Assembly (NCBI RefSeq): GCF_034314085.1
Contig: NZ_JAVIWI010000001.1
Coordinates: 2,542,001 to 2,606,000 of the forward strand
Direction of reading: 5' to 3'
DNA from: Undibacterium sp. 5I1
Lineage (GTDB): Bacteria > Pseudomonadota > Gammaproteobacteria > Burkholderiales > Burkholderiaceae_D
DNA: 64,000 nucleotides
In this document: positions 8,241 to 16,888 of the stretch, in pieces
Layout: each line of letters begins with the position of its first letter
How positions within the stretch are numbered: the first letter of the stretch is position 1
The notes under the pieces: generated by a model
Seen by the model: the letters and a program-made list of their open reading frames with translations, nothing else
Told to the model about the DNA's origin: nothing
Databases searched by the model: none
Position numbers and translations under genes: made by a program

Positions 8241-8405
8241 GATGGCTCCTGAGAATGAAATTATTGTTGAAACTAAGGATGTGAATAAGACTAGCTAGTT
8301 GTTGAACACATAGTAACAAGCCATCAAAATTGATCGAAGCAGCATCCGACAAAATGTGGAATATGAGGCATAGAACGACAAAATATTGAGTTATTGACCA
8401 ACATA

Positions 8406-8497
8406 GGACTTACGCCCCCTAAAGCATTACAGCGAATAGTCGTACCAAAGTACTGTCGTCATCGCTACGCCTTTGCCGGGACGATTTTGTGTAAGCC
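8406..8497 (-). repeat. Palindromic repeat family D, copy 1
   Basis: Imperfect palindrome edged by GGACTTACGC and GTGTAAGCC, with related inner arms AAAGCATTACAGCGAATAGTCGTAC and its degenerate complement. Its reverse complement aligns along most of its length with the sequence at 63006-63104. Confidence 0.65.
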
Positions 8498-8574
8498 TTC
8501 AATAAATACAATGCTTGAGATAGGCAATCTCTTTAAAAAAGCTTGCAAATTCTCAATGGCTGGACAATAATCTA

Positions 8575-8593
8575 AACAAGAATTGTTCTCATT
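8575..8593. promoter_or_regulatory. Putative Fur box of hemP
   Basis: AACAAGAATTGTTCTCATT matches the AATGAGAATTATTCTCATT form commonly found before betaproteobacterial hemP genes at 16 of 19 positions. It lies 18 bases before the hemP start. Confidence 0.72.
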
Positions 8594-8611
8594 AATATTT
8601 GCGGAGGAAAA

Positions 8612-8821
8612 ATGGCTGAATTCTCTTATGCTGACCAAGCTGAAAACAACAGACTTGCATCTAGCCCCGCCAGTGGCAACATCGGTAAAGATGGAAAACA
8701 AATCGTCCGTCTTAAAAGTCAGGAACTCATGCATCAGATGCGTGAAGTCGAAATTGATCATGAAGGCAGAATTTATCGCTTACGTGTAACCCAGTTGAAC
8801 AAATTGATCTTGACGGCGTAA
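8612..8821 (+). CDS. hemP: Hemin uptake protein HemP
   Basis: 69-residue small protein. The C-terminal half has the HemP family pattern: SQELMHQMREVEIDHEG, then IYRLRVTQLNKLILT. HemP/HmuP proteins are short factors linked to haem uptake; in Burkholderia and Bradyrhizobium relatives they act as positive regulators of haem-receptor genes. A strong GGAGG precedes the ATG by five bases, and a Fur-like box lies just upstream. It opens a block with bfd, tonB and bfr. No haem receptor gene follows here, so the regulated receptor must be elsewhere. Confidence 0.88.
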   Translation: MAEFSYADQAENNRLASSPASGNIGKDGKQIVRLKSQELMHQMREVEIDHEGRIYRLRVTQLNKLILTA

Positions 8822-8938
8822 TTTAGTTATTAGGCAGTAGTAGATAGCTAACTCAGCATTTCAAGAGTAATTCGATTTAAGCCAGCGATGCCGGACGACA
8901 TGCAAAGCAAGCCAAGCAAACCTTACGAGGAGCGTTTG

Positions 8939-9256
8939 ATGTTCAGCATAAATCCAGATTTTTTTGAGATTGCCAGCAAACCGGCCCAGCCAGAATTATT
9001 AGTCTCTGCCGTGTTGCACCTGATGTCGCATTACACGGTGAGTTCAGTACAAAATAAAGATGGCGGTGCGTGCCTGAAGTTGGCATCGGTAATAGAACGA
9101 CATTTAAAAGCGCTGGCAGAATTACCTGATCTGGCACCGGTATTAAGAGCCACTTGCCAGCAATTGTCAGAACAATGGGCGGGCTTAGTTGAAAGAAGTT
9201 TGCCACCGCAAGGACGAATCAATTTGTTCACGCGTCTGGTGGCAGGTAGCAGGTAG
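8939..9256 (+). CDS. Hypothetical protein in the hemP-bfd block
   Basis: 105 residues from the ATG at 8939, chosen because GAGGAG stands eight bases upstream; the longer form from 8888 lacks such a site. The protein is mostly helical (PELLVSAVLHLMSHYTVSS, ACLKLASVIERHLKALAEL) with no signal peptide or membrane segment. I do not recognise the family, but small helical proteins at this position between hemP and bfd occur in related genomes as I recall them. Three tandem GGTAGCA units run across its stop codon (about 9238-9265). An iron-linked role is suggested by position only. Confidence 0.6.
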   Translation: MFSINPDFFEIASKPAQPELLVSAVLHLMSHYTVSSVQNKDGGACLKLASVIERHLKALAELPDLAPVLRATCQQLSEQWAGLVERSLPPQGRINLFTRLVAGSR

Positions 9257-9361
9257 CAGGTAGCGGATAAAAGAATTTTTTACTGACTTATTTGTAGAGA
9301 GTTAGTAGAACATTTTGAACTTAGTAGATTCATTTTTACCATTTTATTACCAGAGGTTTTC

Positions 9362-9601
9362 ATGATCGTTTGTGTTTGTAATAACGTCTCTGAAAAGAAA
9401 GTGCGCAATGCAGTGGCAGCGGGCTTAACCACGATGTCTGAGCTGCGCACGCATTTAGATGTTGGCACTTGCTGCGGCAAATGCGCCAGTTGCGCGCGTA
9501 GTATTCTGCGTGAATGCCAATCATCTGGGGTAGTTTCTTCGATCAACAAAGCGCAACAGCCTCATCCAATACGCTTTCAGCCGCAGGCGCTGGCGGCTTA
9601 A
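9362..9601 (+). CDS. bfd: Bacterioferritin-associated ferredoxin
   Basis: 79 residues. The four [2Fe-2S] ligands match Bfd numbering: Cys4 and Cys6 in MIVCVCNNV, and Cys38 and Cys41 in GTCCGKC. Bfd binds bacterioferritin and passes electrons to release stored iron when iron is short; a bfr gene lies 1.1 kb downstream. The C-terminal 25 residues beyond the binding domain are not conserved in type. It follows the hypothetical gene by 105 bases and precedes tonB by 43 bases, so co-transcription with tonB is likely. Confidence 0.93.
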   Translation: MIVCVCNNVSEKKVRNAVAAGLTTMSELRTHLDVGTCCGKCASCARSILRECQSSGVVSSINKAQQPHPIRFQPQALAA

Positions 9602-9644
9602 TATTTGTACGGTAATGCGTAATGCCCAATTAAACGAGATATGA

Positions 9645-10325
9645 ATGTTTAGCAATACCTCAACAATGGTTTCCATGGACTATTCCAATCCAAGTCAACG
9701 ACCGCTACATCGTATGTTGCCAATCCTTGGCATCGTACTGGCGCACCTCGGATTAATCTATGCGTTGAATGCAGGTTTGCTCAATAACGCGGTGCAGATT
9801 CTGCCAAAAGAGCTGATGGTAAGCCTAGTGGCGACGAATGAGCCAGCACCGGAGCAACCGAAACCTAAAATCAGCATGCCTAAACTCATGCCCTACCAAG
9901 CTGTTTTCGCGCCGACGCCTGAGGTGATGGTAGCGACGAGTACGGCACCATCAGTTCAGACTACCAACATCCCTCCAACACAAGAACATACCCAAATCGC
10001 GGTGGAGACCAGCGCACCAGTCGTTCCGACGACACCTGCATTACCTAAAGTAGTCACCGGGGTGGAATATATACAAGCGCCGCAAGCCGATTACCCGCCA
10101 CTGTCCAGAAGAATGGGAGAAGAAGGCAAAGTCGTTTTACGTGTTTTAGTGAACGAAAAAGGGCGTGCAGAAAAAGTGGAGATTCAAAAATCCTCAGGCT
10201 CCAATCGCCTTGACGAAGCAGCACGCGTCGCTATCTCGCGCGCCTTGTTTAAACCCTATGTAGAAGACGGCAAACCATTAATGATGCTGGCAACGGCCGT
10301 GATTAGCTTCTCACTAAACAGTTAA
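9645..10325 (+). CDS. tonB: TonB energy transducer
   Basis: 226 residues. One membrane anchor at about 24-46 (MLPILGIVLAHLGLIYALNAG) is followed by a Pro-rich periplasmic span (EPAPEQPKPK, TPEVM, PTTPALPK). The C-terminal TonB domain has the usual YPPLSRRMGEEGKVVLRV and a second half ending ATAVISFSLN. TonB couples the inner-membrane proton gradient to siderophore and haem receptors, needing ExbB and ExbD, which are not adjacent. Start choice is uncertain: in-frame ATGs also occur at 9666 and 9675. Its neighbours bfd and bfr and the hemP Fur box indicate iron uptake. Confidence 0.9.
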   Translation: MFSNTSTMVSMDYSNPSQRPLHRMLPILGIVLAHLGLIYALNAGLLNNAVQILPKELMVSLVATNEPAPEQPKPKISMPKLMPYQAVFAPTPEVMVATSTAPSVQTTNIPPTQEHTQIAVETSAPVVPTTPALPKVVTGVEYIQAPQADYPPLSRRMGEEGKVVLRVLVNEKGRAEKVEIQKSSGSNRLDEAARVAISRALFKPYVEDGKPLMMLATAVISFSLNS

Positions 10326-10420
10326 TTTGCGCCCTCGCCTCGCGTCGGATTTGCATCACAGCAAATCTGTTTAATGCCGATATTCATGCCGATATACGCC
10401 AGCGCAATCTCCTACATATC

Positions 10421-10506
10421 AATATACTCCCCGTTATTTTTTATAAAAACATCCTATCGTCCAAATAACATATGGACAATTAAAATATACTCACTATGAG
10501 TATAAT
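10421..10506 (+). repeat. Palindromic repeat family A, copy 2
   Basis: Begins AATATACTCCCC, has the core GTCCAAATAACATATGGAC and ends AAATATACTCACTATGAGTATAATA. Same orientation as the copy at 7408. The core keeps its pairing arms although the loop sequence differs. Confidence 0.8.
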
Positions 10507-10510
10507 AAAA

Positions 10511-10610
10511 TTCAGATTTTCTATTAGACCGCTATCACTTCGTAGCAACGTAAATGACATGCATCGTTCAAAGCTATACTTATTACTGTCACAATGAAAA
10601 ATCTGGGTTA
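10511..10610 (+). repeat. Palindromic repeat family C, copy 1
   Basis: Left arm CAGATTTTCTATTAGACCGCT (10513 on) and right arm AATGAAAAATCTGGGTTA (to 10610) form an imperfect inverted repeat. The left arm with its following TATCACTTCG recurs at 13728 and, inverted, at 14008-14046. Confidence 0.7.
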
Positions 10611-10689
10611 AAAAATCAGAACTAGCGTACAAACGTTGTACATACGCTTATACTGCAAACTCCTGCAAACAAACTATTTCGAGGTCCCA

Positions 10690-11166
10690 ATGAAAGGTGA
10701 CGCCAAGGTTATTAAGCTGCTCAATGCGCAGCTAACCAATGAACTCAGCGCAATTAATCAATATTTTTTGCATGCGCGTATGTACAAGCATTGGGGTTTT
10801 GAAAAAATCGCCAAGAAGGAATATCAAGAATCGATTGGCGAAATGAAACATGCCGATAAATTGATAGACCGTATCCTGATGTTAGGTGGCCTGCCAAACT
10901 TACAAGCCTTGCACAAGCTGATGATAGGCGAGGACACGCCAGAGATGCTGCAATGTGATCTGAAGCTAGAAACTGCAGCACAAAAGACCGTTAAAGAAGG
11001 TATTGCAACGTGCGAATTAGTTGGCGATTATGTATCGCGCGACTTATTCCAAATGATACTCGACGATACCGAGGAACACATCGATTGGCTGGAGACTCAA
11101 CAAGAGTTGATCGAAAAAATTGGCCTGCAAAACTATCTGCAAGCGCAAATGCTGGACGCGGAATAA
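10690..11166 (+). CDS. bfr: Bacterioferritin
   Basis: 158 residues from ATG 10690, the usual length; GAGG precedes it, and an 18-codon extension to 10636 is rejected. Ferroxidase ligands Glu18, Glu51 and His54 sit at the standard positions, as does Met52, which binds haem between subunits; Glu and His of DDTEEHIDW complete the di-iron centre. Bfr forms a 24-subunit shell that stores iron as ferric mineral. Bfd, its electron donor for release, is encoded just upstream. Two palindromic repeats separate it from tonB, so it probably has its own promoter. A strong terminator follows. Confidence 0.96.
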   Translation: MKGDAKVIKLLNAQLTNELSAINQYFLHARMYKHWGFEKIAKKEYQESIGEMKHADKLIDRILMLGGLPNLQALHKLMIGEDTPEMLQCDLKLETAAQKTVKEGIATCELVGDYVSRDLFQMILDDTEEHIDWLETQQELIEKIGLQNYLQAQMLDAE

Positions 11167-11235
11167 GTTAGTTTTAATAATTTAGTTTTAGGATGTCTTA
11201 TAGAAACTTGTCGACGGCAGACATTTTTAAACTAT

Positions 11236-11280
11236 AAAAAAAGGAGGTAGAAGCTTAAACGCTTTTACCTCCTTTTTTAT
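11236..11280. terminator. Terminator between converging bfr and GST genes
   Basis: AAAAAAAGGAGGTA pairs with TACCTCCTTTTTTT, with inner pairing AAGC/GCTT in the loop. T-rich tails flank both sides, so it can serve bfr on the plus strand and the glutathione transferase gene on the minus strand. Confidence 0.9.
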
Positions 11281-11312
11281 ACGTGTTTTTTTAACGTAGC
11301 TTAGAAACTAGC

Positions 11313-11921
11313 TCACTGCGGCAGTGACTCTTTAAATGACGGACGCTCCAACAACTTATCAAATAATTTCGCTAAGTTGGGATAATCACCGCGCCAGTCA
11401 ATCTCTGGGAAGCGGAAACTTAACCAACCCAAGGTGCATGCAACGCTGATATCTGCCAGGGTCAAATGCGTGCCCAGGCAAAAAGGTGCATCGCCCAAGC
11501 CCGTGGACATTGATTTTAAGCCTTCTGTCACTTTGCTCATCTGGCGTGCAATCCAATCGGCGCTTTGCAAGGCTTCTGGCCGCTGCGTTTTTTCCAGACG
11601 GATTAAAATCGCAGCATCGGCAATTCCATCCGCCACAGCCTCCCAGCATTTGACTTCAGCACGCTCACGTCCGTTGACCGGAATCAGCTTGCCGACAGGC
11701 GTCAGGGTATCGAGATATTCAACAATGACGCGCGAATCAAACATAGCGCCGCCATCTTCCATCAACAGGCAAGGTACTTTGCCCAGGGGATTAGATTGCT
11801 GGATTGTGGTGTCTGCTGCCCAGACATTTTCCAATACCAACGTGTAGTCGAGCTTTTTTTCCGCCATCACTACGCGGACTTTTCTTACATAGGGACTTCC
11901 GAGGGAACCAATCAGTTTCAT
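11313..11921 (-). CDS. Glutathione S-transferase family protein
   Basis: 202 residues from ATG 11921; a GTG two codons upstream is the alternative. The N-terminal thioredoxin-like domain starts KLIGSLGSPYVRKVRVV with Ser in the glutathione-activating position, then NPLGKVPCLL with the cis-Pro and the DSRVIVEYLD glutathione-binding loop. The C-terminal all-helical domain has LTLADISVACTLGW. Bacterial enzymes of this kind conjugate or reduce electrophiles; substrate unknown. Monocistronic, divergent from purB, and ending at a shared terminator with bfr. Confidence 0.9.
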   Translation of the reverse strand: MKLIGSLGSPYVRKVRVVMAEKKLDYTLVLENVWAADTTIQQSNPLGKVPCLLMEDGGAMFDSRVIVEYLDTLTPVGKLIPVNGRERAEVKCWEAVADGIADAAILIRLEKTQRPEALQSADWIARQMSKVTEGLKSMSTGLGDAPFCLGTHLTLADISVACTLGWLSFRFPEIDWRGDYPNLAKLFDKLLERPSFKESLPQ

Positions 11922-13658
<1,737 letters not shown>

Positions 13659-13683
13659 ACAGATACGACAAACGGCAAAAAAA

Positions 13684-13720
13684 TGGCGCATATGCAAAAA
13701 TAATGCGCCATTTTTTATTT
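13684..13720 (+). terminator. Rho-independent terminator of purB
   Basis: TGGCGCAT and ATGCGCCA pair around an 11-base AT-rich loop and are followed by TTTTTTATTTT. It lies 26 bases past the purB stop. Confidence 0.9.
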
Positions 13721-13727
13721 TGGCTTT

Positions 13728-13765
13728 AACCCAGATTTTCTATTCGATCGCTATCGCTTGGGAGA
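13728..13765 (+). repeat. Repeat family C, partial copy
   Basis: AACCCAGATTTTCTATTCGA followed by TCGCTATCGCTTGGGAGA resembles the left arm of the C element at 10511 and the inverted copy at 14008-14046. No right arm of its own is seen. Confidence 0.6.
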
Positions 13766-13810
13766 AATACAGGGGACATACATGACTCAAAATAAGTTAG
13801 TCCCGATTTC

Positions 13811-14046
13811 AACCCAGATTTTCCATTGGAACAGCGACAAGTGTGCCTTTGGCGAACTGACTGGCTAGACGCGACGACGACGCAAGCTGCATCTTGCTAG
13901 GAGGAGCAACAACGCCAAGCAGTTCGCCAAAGGCACACTTGTCGCTGTAGCGTTCCCACTCAAATCGCGGTCGTACTATCCCTCTGAAGACCGCACGCCC
14001 TCTGGATTTCTGCGAAGTGGTAGCGGTCTAATGGAAAATCTGGGTT
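13811..14046. repeat. 236-bp nested palindromic element (MITE-like)
   Basis: Terminal arms AACCCAGATTTTCCATT (13811-13827) and AATGGAAAATCTGGGTT (14030-14046) are a perfect 17-base inverted repeat. Inside, 13832-13858 and 13921-13947 form a perfect 27-base inverted repeat (containing GTGTGCCTTTGGCGAACT) around a 62-base spacer. The right end also carries the family C sequence in reverse. No open reading frame of note. It resembles a non-autonomous mobile element. Confidence 0.75.
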
Positions 14047-14175
14047 CAAGTACAAATGCCAAAGCGACAATTTAAATTTAAAATTCATAGGAAAAAAGCG
14101 GTTTGCCGACTAATCTACTCAAGATAATTGAAGTGTTCTGCACGTTCCGGTTTTTTTTGATATATTGCCTCCAAT

Positions 14176-14195
14176 TTAGTTCTAGTCCGAACTAA
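14176..14195. promoter_or_regulatory. Inverted repeat, possible MarR-type operator
   Basis: TTAGTTC and GAACTAA are perfect 7-base arms six bases apart; flanking AATT/ATTT extends the symmetry. It lies 40 bases before the cytochrome b561 start and just after a TATATT that could be a -10. The cluster ends in a MarR gene that may bind here. Confidence 0.5.
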
Positions 14196-14235
14196 TTTCC
14201 ATTGCCATAATTGCTTTTTTTAACAGGGAACAGAA

Positions 14236-14763
14236 ATGCAACGCTACAGCCGTCCTAGCATTCTCTTACACTGGCTAGTCGCCATTTTGATCATCGCGGC
14301 TTTTATTTTGGGCAATGTGATGGCAGACATGTCGTTTAGTCCGACCAAATTAAAATATTTCTCGTGGCATAAATGGTTGGGTGTCACCATCTTAGGTCTA
14401 GTTGCAACACGCTTATTGACGCGCCTCTTTAGCACTGTGCCAGCTTACCCAGACAGCATGCCAGGCTGGCAAAAAAAATCGGCCAGCGCTTTGCATGGTC
14501 TGCTATACATATTGATGTTTGCCATTCCGTTGTCGGGTTACTTCTACACATCCGCTGCGGGCTACCCTGTGGTGTATTTAGGTTTAATCCAACTCCCCAC
14601 GATTATTGGCCCTAACGCTGAACTCAAACCGATTTTGAAAGATCTGCATGAGATTTTGACGAAGATTTTATTCGTCGTATTTTGCTTACACGTAGCTGCA
14701 GCGTTTAAACATTTGATCATCAACAAAGACGGTATTTTCCAGCGCATGCTGCCTGGCAAATAA
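14236..14763 (+). CDS. Cytochrome b561 family protein
   Basis: 175 residues, four predicted membrane helices (about 11-30, 45-65, 85-110, 140-165). Haem-ligand histidines fit the family: His12 in LLHWLVA, His45 in SWHKWLG, one in SALHGLLYI and one in FCLHVAAA. Members carry electrons in the inner membrane between quinol and a periplasmic acceptor; E. coli CybB acts as a superoxide:quinone oxidoreductase. YceI-type lipocalin genes directly follow, the common arrangement for this family. A palindromic operator candidate lies upstream. Confidence 0.9.
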   Translation: MQRYSRPSILLHWLVAILIIAAFILGNVMADMSFSPTKLKYFSWHKWLGVTILGLVATRLLTRLFSTVPAYPDSMPGWQKKSASALHGLLYILMFAIPLSGYFYTSAAGYPVVYLGLIQLPTIIGPNAELKPILKDLHEILTKILFVVFCLHVAAAFKHLIINKDGIFQRMLPGK

Positions 14764-14815
14764 TATTTTATTTATCTAAAAATTTAGCAAATAAACATAT
14801 AGAGGTAACACTGCT

Positions 14816-15382
14816 ATGAGTATTTCTTTTTCTAAAAAGGCCAAAATCATTACCGCAAGTCTTTTGCTTGCCGCCAGCTTGCCCGCTTTGGCAGCGATTG
14901 CAAAACTCGACAATGCAAAGAGCAAAGTCACCATCGTATTTAAACAAATGAATGTCCCGGTGGATGCGCAATTTAAAAAATTCTCGGCGGCGATCGATTA
15001 CAACACGGCAAAACCAGAAGCCTCTACCGCTACGGTCGATATTGATGTTGCCAGCTTTGATCTGGGTGATCCGCAGTACAACGCAGAAGTGCTTAAAAAA
15101 GAATGGTTTAACACCGCGCAATTCCCTAAAGCGGGTTTTGTCTCCACCAGTATGAAAGCTGGTGCCAATGGCGTGCTAAACGTCAGCGGCAAGCTCACTA
15201 TTAAAGGCAAAACAACCGACATCAGCTTCCCTCTGTCAGTAAAAAAAGAAGGTGCTAATCAAGTGTTTGATGGCAGTCTGCCAATCAAACGCCTCACCTA
15301 CAATATCGGTGAAGGCGAATGGAAAGATACCGGCATGGTTGCCGATGAAGTAGTCATTAAGTTTCACGTAGTAACGCAATAA
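14816..15382 (+). CDS. YceI family protein (first copy)
   Basis: 188 residues with a signal peptide ending ALA (about residues 1-27). The mature part is the YceI lipocalin-like fold, known from TT1927b and E. coli YceI to hold isoprenoid quinones: WFNTAQFPKAGFVSTSM and the later LTIKGKTTDISFPL are family landmarks. It starts 52 bases after cytochrome b561 with AGAGGT before the ATG, so the two are co-transcribed. It probably binds a polyprenoid in the periplasm. A second, diverged YceI follows. Confidence 0.88.
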   Translation: MSISFSKKAKIITASLLLAASLPALAAIAKLDNAKSKVTIVFKQMNVPVDAQFKKFSAAIDYNTAKPEASTATVDIDVASFDLGDPQYNAEVLKKEWFNTAQFPKAGFVSTSMKAGANGVLNVSGKLTIKGKTTDISFPLSVKKEGANQVFDGSLPIKRLTYNIGEGEWKDTGMVADEVVIKFHVVTQ

Positions 15383-15534
15383 AATTGCGAAATTCTTATT
15401 GTATTAATCGTTAATATTGACAATTAATATTAACCACTAAATTTGTCATTTCGCTTAGTATTTTTTAGAACAAGTTTTACGTTTTACGCAGTCTTATCAC
15501 TCCCAAACCAGTATTTTTATTTAAGGACATCACC

Positions 15535-16104
15535 ATGAAATTAAGCCAACTCGTCGCCGCAGCCTTAGTCGTTTGTGCAGCTCCTGCATTTGCAGATACC
15601 TACACGATCGATCCAAACCATACCTATCCAAGCTTTGAAGCGGACCATTTCGGCGGTTTGTCAGTATGGCGCGGAAAATTTGACAAATCCAGCGGCAAAG
15701 TCACTCTGGATAAAACAGCAAAAACAGGTTCAATGGATATCACGATCGATACGACATCCATCGATTTCGGTCACGATAAAATGAATGCTCATGCCAAATC
15801 TGCAGAGATGTTTAATGTAGAGAAATTCCCTACAGCGACATACAAAAGTACTGCAATCAAATTCAACGGCGATACACCAGTCTCCGTACAAGGTGAATTT
15901 ACTTTGATGGGCGTGACGAAGCCACTGACTTTGACGATCAACAAGTTCAAATGCATCATGCATCCTATGCTGAAAAAAGAAGTTTGCGGTGCTGATGCGT
16001 CAGCAGAATTCAAGCGTACTGATTTCGGCCTGAACTATGGCATAGCTTATGGCTTCGCACCAGAAGTTAAATTGTCGATCCAGGTTGAAGCAGTCAAAGA
16101 CTAA
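15535..16104 (+). CDS. YceI family protein (second copy)
   Basis: 189 residues with signal peptide ending AFA-D. It has the canonical opening [20 protein letters not shown], the [13 protein letters not shown] block and [15 protein letters not shown] with a Cys, then [19 protein letters not shown]. This is closer to E. coli YceI than the first copy. AAGGA stands upstream of the ATG. The 152-base gap from the first copy is AT-rich and could hold a separate promoter. A periplasmic isoprenoid-binding role is known for the family; the true ligand is unknown. Confidence 0.9.
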   Translation: MKLSQLVAAALVVCAAPAFADTYTIDPNHTYPSFEADHFGGLSVWRGKFDKSSGKVTLDKTAKTGSMDITIDTTSIDFGHDKMNAHAKSAEMFNVEKFPTATYKSTAIKFNGDTPVSVQGEFTLMGVTKPLTLTINKFKCIMHPMLKKEVCGADASAEFKRTDFGLNYGIAYGFAPEVKLSIQVEAVKD

Positions 16105-16160
16105 TTAGGTCAAACAAATCAGTTCACGTTTGAAAAATGTGATCTGATGCTATTGCTTTA

Positions 16161-16190
16161 ATGTGGTCAGGCTATGTTGTCTGACCACAT
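16161..16190. promoter_or_regulatory. 10-base perfect inverted repeat over the marR start
   Basis: ATGTGGTCAG and CTGACCACAT are exact inverted arms with a 10-base spacer that contains the ATG at 16174. As DNA this is a plausible MarR-dimer operator for self-repression; as RNA it would put the start codon in a hairpin loop. Confidence 0.5.
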
Positions 16191-16692
16191 CTCACCTCAA
16201 AAATTTGCCACCATGGGAAAACGTTATCTACGCAGCATACGATTACTCGCTGAGTGTATGCAGGCGTTTGAACAGATATCTGCCCAATATGTACGTCAAT
16301 TCGGGCTAACGCATTCTCAGTTTGACATTATTGCCACCCTCGGCAATACCCCTGGCATGTGCTGCAAGAGTCTCGCTACCAAAACCCTGATTACCAAAGG
16401 CACGCTAACGGGCGTACTAGATCGCCTTGAGCAAAAGGGATTGGTCATACGTGAGCGTGGAGATCAGGACCGGCGTCAATTATTTGTCAAATTGAGCCCC
16501 GCGGGCGAAGCCGTATTTGAGGAAGTATTTCCCCAAATGGTAGAGAACGGAGCGCGGAGTTTTGCTACTTACAGCGACCAAGATTTCGTGACGCTAGAGG
16601 CGGAACTACGGAAATTTAAAGCCAGCTTGCATGCTGGTTTGAGTGACCTGCCCACCCCCCAAGTTTGCTCATTGAGCGATCAGGTCAAATAA
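16174..16692 (+). CDS. MarR family transcriptional regulator
   Basis: 172 residues. The winged helix-turn-helix region is clear: LTHSQFDIIATLGNTPGMC, then the recognition helix TKGTLTGVLDRLEQKGLVIR and the wing with DRRQLFVKLSPAGE. It ends the cytochrome b561-YceI-YceI cluster and probably represses it. The start used here lies inside the loop of a 10-base inverted repeat; an alternative ATG at 16213 (MGKRYLRSI) would put that palindrome fully upstream. Cysteines in GMCCKS could sense oxidants, though this is a guess. Confidence 0.85.
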   Translation: MLSDHISPQKFATMGKRYLRSIRLLAECMQAFEQISAQYVRQFGLTHSQFDIIATLGNTPGMCCKSLATKTLITKGTLTGVLDRLEQKGLVIRERGDQDRRQLFVKLSPAGEAVFEEVFPQMVENGARSFATYSDQDFVTLEAELRKFKASLHAGLSDLPTPQVCSLSDQVK

Positions 16693-16776
16693 TATACTCC
16701 CCCAATAGTATAATTTATTGTCCATAGAATCATTGGACGATAAGGCATATTTCTTAAAAATGAAGGGGAGTATTTT
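16691..16776 (-). repeat. Palindromic repeat family A, copy 3 (inverted)
   Basis: Reads AATATACTCCCCC at one end and GGGGAGTATTTT at the other, with core GTCCATAGAATCATTGGAC. Its reverse complement matches the copies at 7408 and 37238, including GCCTTAT before the core. It starts at the last two bases of the MarR stop codon and lies between converging genes. Confidence 0.8.
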
Positions 16777-16888
16777 CCTTCCACCCTATTTCCATCAAAA
16801 AAAACTGGTGACTACTATATATTTTTTTGTGTTGAATTGTGCTGAAAACCCACCCAAAAATCACCAATTTTTTCGACTCTACAACAAC

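Larger units (their letters stand above)
8241..8611. other. Divergent intergenic region before hemP
   Basis: 371 bases. Holds a family D palindromic repeat (8406-8497), a Fur-like box (8575-8593) and the hemP ribosome site GGAGG at 8602-8606. A 98-codon minus-strand reading frame crosses it and hemP but has no coding support. Confidence 0.7.
10326..10689. other. Intergenic gap tonB/bfr
   Basis: 364 bases holding a family A repeat (10421-10506) directly followed by a family C element (10511-10610), then the bfr leader with GAGG eight bases before the start. No other gene is seen. Confidence 0.75.
13659..14235. other. Repeat-rich gap purB/cytochrome b561
   Basis: 577 bases without a gene. In order: the purB terminator, a family C half-element at 13728, a nested palindrome at 13811-14046 whose right end is another C copy, AT-rich sequence, and a 7-base inverted repeat at 14176-14195 just before the cytochrome b561 gene. 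Confidence 0.8.

Noticed and set aside
8465..8761. 98-codon minus-strand frame opposite hemP
   Set aside because: Overlaps the family D repeat and hemP; hemP has a Fur box, a strong ribosome site and family motifs, while this frame has none.
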